Assembly: GCF_016901955.1 (NCBI RefSeq)
Contig: NZ_JACJLC010000009.1
Location: 1-62,365 of the forward strand
DNA: 62,365 bases
Direction: 5' to 3'
Source: Pseudoflavonifractor phocaeensis
GTDB lineage: Bacteria; Bacillota; Clostridia; Oscillospirales; Oscillospiraceae
Part shown: positions 59,066 through 62,365 of the stretch, in pieces
Layout of the letters: every line of letters begins with the position of its first letter
Numbering within the stretch: position 1 is the first letter of the stretch
Notes under the pieces: generated by a model
What the model saw: only the letters and a program-made list of their open reading frames with translations
What the model was told of the DNA's origin: nothing
Databases searched by the model: none
Made by a program: the position numbers and the translations under genes

Positions 59066-59936
59066 CTAGAGCGGGAAAACAGCATCAGCTGTGAGACGCA
59101 GATTGAATACTGTAACACGATGATGAAACCGGAGGAACGGGGCGAAAAGGTCGAGATCTTTGTGGACAACGGCTTTTCCGGCGGTAATATCCATCGAGAC
59201 GGCTTCCAGAATATGATGAAGCTGGTCCGCCAGGGGAAGGTCAGTAAGGTCATCGTCTATAAGTTGGACCGCATCAGCCGCTCGCTGTCTGACTTTATGA
59301 ATATCCTGCAGGAATTCAAGGAACATGACGTGGAGTTTGTATCCTCTCAGGAATCATTTGACACCTACTCCCCCTATGGGGAGCTGATTGTCAAAATCCT
59401 GATGGTGTTTGCGGAATTTGAGCGGACTTCCATTATCAATCGTGTTACGGCGGTACTTCAACTGCACCGGCAAGTCCCACAAGAGGATCTGTACCGGTCC
59501 GAAGGTGACCATCTATGCGGAGGACTTGGAGAATATGGTTTACGATTGCATTGCGGAAAAGCTGGCGGATCTAAAGCAAACCGGACACCGCAGCCCAACT
59601 GTGGAGCGTGGGGAAATCAATGATCTGAAGCTGAAGATCAAGGCCATCGAGCAGCAGGAAAAGCAGCTGCTGGACACGATGCTGGCCGGTGGATGCAACG
59701 ATGCGCTGCTGGCCATCGCCAACCAGAAGGCAACGCAGCTCAAGCAGAACCGTCTGAATCTGTACGCACGGATGGAGGAGCTGAGCAGCCGGAAAGAGGA
59801 AACAGATGTTGTGATCAATCTGGCAGACTCCTGGCAAACCGCTGACTACCAGCGAAAGAAGGCCGTTGCGATGATTGTGATACATAAGATCCTGATCCGG
59901 GAAGATGGCAGCATACAGATCATCTGGAATCTGTAG
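59066..59936 (+). pseudogene. Large serine recombinase, truncated and internally deleted
   Basis: Starts within the resolvase domain (ENSISCETQIEYCNTMMKPE, VYKLDRISRSLSDFMNILQE), lacking the start and catalytic Ser. At ~59455 the frame shifts into the tail of the zinc ribbon (YFNCTGKSHKRICTGPKV) and the coiled-coil C-terminus (TVERGEINDLKLKIKAIEQQ), ending at TAG 59934. Most of the recombinase domain is deleted. A different family member from the gene at 54359. Confidence 0.85.
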
Positions 59937-59937
59937 C

Positions 59938-60089
59938 AAGGGCCTGTTGTAAAATAGAATCCATCTGTCATTCTGAGCCCCAAAGGGGCGAAGAATCTTT
60001 TTGTGACGGACAAACCGGCAGAAAAGATCCTTCGCTGATGCTCAGGATGACAAAATTGGGGCTTGTTGCGTTATTTGCAACAGGCCCTT
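59938..60089. mobile_element. 152-bp MITE with 12-bp terminal repeats
   Basis: AAGGGCCTGTTG at the left and CAACAGGCCCTT at the right, perfect. Inside is another inverted pair: TGTCATTCTGAGC...GAAGAATCTTTTT and AAAAGATCCTTCGC...CTCAGGATGACA. The ends match IS1182-type termini, so such a transposase could have mobilised it. No coding capacity. Confidence 0.75.
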
Positions 60090-60202
60090 TTCAATTTAAG
60101 GACGGACGGGTTTACCACCCCCGGCGTTTGGCCAGATCCAGCATTCCGAAGGAAAAACGCTCCGTCGGTGTCCATGTAGTCAGTGACGGGGGGGGGGTGT
60201 CC

Positions 60203-60736
60203 TCACGGTTTGCCTGGCAAAATGTGATCCAGTACGTCCAGTGTATCCCTTGCGGTATAGCCCCACAGCACGGCGCTCACTGCCTCCACTGCTTCCCGCC
60301 GGAGGCGGTAGTAGGTGCTGGGGCTGATATCACGGATGTGGGGCTGGAGGGCGGCCATGATCTCCTCCGCGTTTTTGGGCTTTTTGGGGGACAGGTAGGC
60401 GTAGTACAGCACCCAGTAGTAGGCTTCCCCCTTTTTGTGCCGGGTGCGGAGAAGTTCCACAGCGTCCTCCAGCAGACGGATCATTTTGCGGGTGCGCTCG
60501 ATACATCGGGCGTGGCTCTCAATGTCGGTACCGTGGAGCTCCGCTCCTGCCATATAGACAGTGTCCAGAAAGTCCTCCAAGCTGCAGGCGTATTCCTGCC
60601 GGAATTGGCGCTTGACCTGGCACACGGACAGTTCCAGGCTCCACACCACGTCCCGGTAGCGTTTGAGCAGCATATTGGTATCGTGATAGCGATTGTCTTT
60701 CACAGAGGTATGGTCAGACTTACGGGCGTTTGACAT
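60203..60736 (-). CDS. Helical protein of an ICE or phage, unknown function
   Basis: 177 aa from the ATG behind GGAGG. Helical throughout; the C-terminus (DISPSTYYRLRREAVEAVSA) looks like a helix-turn-helix and resembles small regulator or RinA-like proteins. Starts inside the end of the winged-helix gene (17-bp overlap). A run of ten G (60188-60197) lies just past its stop. Confidence 0.6.
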   Translation of the reverse strand: MSNARKSDHTSVKDNRYHDTNMLLKRYRDVVWSLELSVCQVKRQFRQEYACSLEDFLDTVYMAGAELHGTDIESHARCIERTRKMIRLLEDAVELLRTRHKKGEAYYWVLYYAYLSPKKPKNAEEIMAALQPHIRDISPSTYYRLRREAVEAVSAVLWGYTARDTLDVLDHILPGKP

Positions 60737-61874
60737 GAGATGAGCCTCCTTCCGGTTGAGTGATGGGACGCAGCGTAAGTTCAAAGCGGTAAAGCGTTCT
60801 TCTGGTTCCGCAGCTGGCTTCCAGGCGCAGGCGCACAGAGCCGGCTCCTTCTAACATACCCTTGCAGTCGTCGGATAACGGATATAACCTATAGCGGATC
60901 CTGGAGCAGTGAAAGCAGGGGAGCCCTTGGGCCCCAAGGATTTGAAGGACCTTGCGGGCCAAAAGTATCATATGCGGTTTTGAAACGCTGGCTGGCTCAG
61001 ATGATACGCTGATCTCAGGGGCGACGTCGGGGTCTTGCGTTGCCGTATCGCTGTCCGGTATGTCTGCATTCAGGTGGAGGGACAAGGCTACCTCGTCCTT
61101 ATCCACCATGGTGTCGGAAATCTGGAACATGGTGGAGAGGTAGCTGCGCAGGTAGATCACGCTGCCGCTGCGCCCGGGGAAGGACATGAGGGAGAGGTAG
61201 TCCAGATCGGACAGCTTTTTCAGCAGCCTGCCCACGGTGGAGCGGGAGAGGCCCCACCGCTGGGAGAGCTCGGTATAGTTGAGCAGGGGATTGCCGGTGC
61301 CGTTGCGGAGGTAGACCACCGGCCCCAGCTGGGAGCCCAGGACCCGGTTGTCCTTGTAGATGGCGGAGATCCACAGATCCAGCACGACGTCCATTTCGGA
61401 GGCCCGGCCGCTGCGGATGAGGTCGGCGGCAATGGAGACCGGCAGGAAGAAAAAGCCGGTCTCCTTCTGGCAGGGGCAGTTGTAGTCCAGCACGGTGTTA
61501 TGCCGGTGCCAGCCCCGGATGGAGAAGCGGACCAGCTGCCGTTTGCGGCCCAGCCGGGTGTAGCAGATCAGGTTCTTTTCCTGAAGTCCATCCAGGATGG
61601 CCAGAGCGGAGTGGTGGAACCGGACTCGGAACCATTGAGTCAGCTCGGAGAGCCGGCAAACCCATTCCCCGGGATAGACCGTGTAGGAGATGCCGTCCAG
61701 CCGACGGTAGGAGGTGCGGAAGTTGGCGTAGGAGCAGAGCACGGTAAAATAAAAAAGACCGGAGCTTCCGCCGGTGCGGATGCTTCGGTCTGCCATCAGG
61801 ATCCGGATAAAGTCTCGATAGACGCGGCAGCGTGGGTAGTCCACCAGCTGCTGTAGTTCCAGTTGGTAATTCAC
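60720..61874 (-). CDS. Winged-helix replication/regulatory protein of an ICE
   Basis: 384 aa from GTG behind GGAGG. N-terminal part contains two winged-helix regions: FHHSALAILDGLQEKNLICY and LNYTELSQRWGLSRSTVGRL, LKKLSDLDYLSLMSF. The C-terminal ~130 residues hold a Cys pair (LPCFHC) and may bind metal. This layout suits replication initiators or regulators encoded near the end of conjugative elements. No nicking motif seen, so regulator is equally possible. Confidence 0.65.
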   Translation of the reverse strand: MNYQLELQQLVDYPRCRVYRDFIRILMADRSIRTGGSSGLFYFTVLCSYANFRTSYRRLDGISYTVYPGEWVCRLSELTQWFRVRFHHSALAILDGLQEKNLICYTRLGRKRQLVRFSIRGWHRHNTVLDYNCPCQKETGFFFLPVSIAADLIRSGRASEMDVVLDLWISAIYKDNRVLGSQLGPVVYLRNGTGNPLLNYTELSQRWGLSRSTVGRLLKKLSDLDYLSLMSFPGRSGSVIYLRSYLSTMFQISDTMVDKDEVALSLHLNADIPDSDTATQDPDVAPEISVSSEPASVSKPHMILLARKVLQILGAQGLPCFHCSRIRYRLYPLSDDCKGMLEGAGSVRLRLEASCGTRRTLYRFELTLRPITQPEGGSSHVKRP

Positions 61875-62024
61875 GATATAACCTCCTAATAAATTGACGT
61901 GCAAATGGATACCGGGCATCCGTATCCATATTTATGGAAAATTGAATAAAAATTCAAATTAGATGTGAGCCGCCACAAGAGGCCTGGATCACCCAAATGC
62001 AGCAAAATGGTATAGAAAATAAAC

Positions 62025-62050
62025 AAGCCAGACAAGTGGCTGTCTGGCTT
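62025..62050 (-). terminator. Terminator for leftward transcription
   Basis: AAGCCAGACA pairs with TGTCTGGCTT; on the minus strand TTGTTTATTTT follows. It insulates the winged-helix gene from whatever lies to the right. Confidence 0.7.
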
Positions 62051-62365
62051 GATTAGCACATAAGTTGATTGTGTTGGGCCCATTTCTTACCATAATTCGC
62101 GCACCAATTCCGCACCAATTTGCCGTGCGAATATATGTTTTTACATGGAGATGCGTGTCATGAGATGCTTAAAAAATCCTTTATTTGCAAGGGCTTACGG
62201 GGATTTATGAACTTATGTGGAGTTATGAAAAAAGGCTAAAATATAACGATTCCTAATTTCATATATATGACCATTCCTTTCCGCTGCGCTCCAAGGCACC
62301 AAAGAGGATGAAACACAGTGCCCCTAACGCAGCAAGTCGATATTTGTTAGAATGTACTTGAGGAA
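62051..62365. other. Non-coding right edge with direct repeats
   Basis: No supported gene. GCACCAATT occurs twice (62100-62108 and 62112-62120), GCACCAATTCCGCACCAATTT in total, a pattern I associate with sequence next to element integrases. ATGAACTTATGTGGAGTTATGAA repeats ATGAA at its ends. An attachment region is possible. Confidence 0.25.

Noticed and set aside
62092-62120. Attachment site at GCACCAATTCCGCACCAATTT
   Set aside because: Only a short direct repeat is visible and no integrase or matching second copy was found in the window; kept only as a possibility.

Overview
The window looks like accessory DNA from a GC-rich gut Clostridium (class Clostridia, probably Oscillospiraceae or a relative). 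The grounds are the Gram-positive type IV secretion genes, Shine-Dalgarno sites close to AGGAGG, S-layer homology (SLH) proteins and Tn4451-type transposon genes. No housekeeping gene is intact. The only apparent chromosomal remnants are a 3' piece of selB and a neighbouring 5' gene piece near 16 kb. These assignments come from reading the sequence; no database search was run.

Region 1 (0.3-14.8 kb) is a defence island, almost all on the minus strand. A DUF4143 ATPase gene leads a tightly packed block: a SNF2-type helicase with a PLD-like N-terminus, a DUF4391 protein, a DUF2971 protein, a type III DNA methyltransferase (Mod), a RES-domain putative NAD-degrading toxin, and a type III restriction helicase-nuclease (Res). 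An XRE regulator with a zinc-ribbon protein lies downstream. A SLOG protein and a small divergent XRE regulator lie upstream.

Region 2 (14.9-18.5 kb) is a recombination scar. It holds a hairpin-rich non-coding leader, the first ~52 codons of a tyrosine integrase, host remnants (selB), an OmpR-type regulator and a small sigma-factor pair.

Region 3 (18.6-45.3 kb) is the backbone of an integrative conjugative element (ICE), read leftward: pilin (VirB2), VirB6, a repeat-rich membrane protein, VirB4 with a fused PrgI-like N-terminus, DUF5697, DUF6100, VirD4 coupling protein, an S1-domain protein, a membrane protein, a C39-type transfer peptidase, a giant SLH surface protein, SSB, DUF932, an element-specific sigma factor and DUF2786. 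A RelB/RelE-type toxin-antitoxin pair is inserted on the opposite strand. No relaxase is seen in this backbone.

Region 4 (45.4-56.8 kb) starts with an ATPase gene. Next is a nested Tn4451/TnpX-like mobilizable transposon: MobP relaxase, a tetranucleotide-repeat ORF, TetR regulator, collagen-like surface protein, sigma-like protein, TnpW and a large serine recombinase. It is flanked by IS3-type ends and an IS1182-type remnant.

Region 5 (57-62 kb) has an LRR/SLH secreted protein, a second surface gene cut by a decayed serine recombinase, a 152-bp MITE, and two minus-strand ICE-type genes (winged-helix protein and a helical protein) that probably continue another conjugative element to the right.

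Strongest leads: the expanded type III restriction locus with its embedded RES toxin and 23-bp promoter repeats; a C-terminal peptide shared by SSB and a second ICE protein; a leader element found at two distant loci; the 16-unit AAGC repeat just upstream of a TetR-surface protein operon; and the operator array plus terminator-like hairpins before the conjugation operon.
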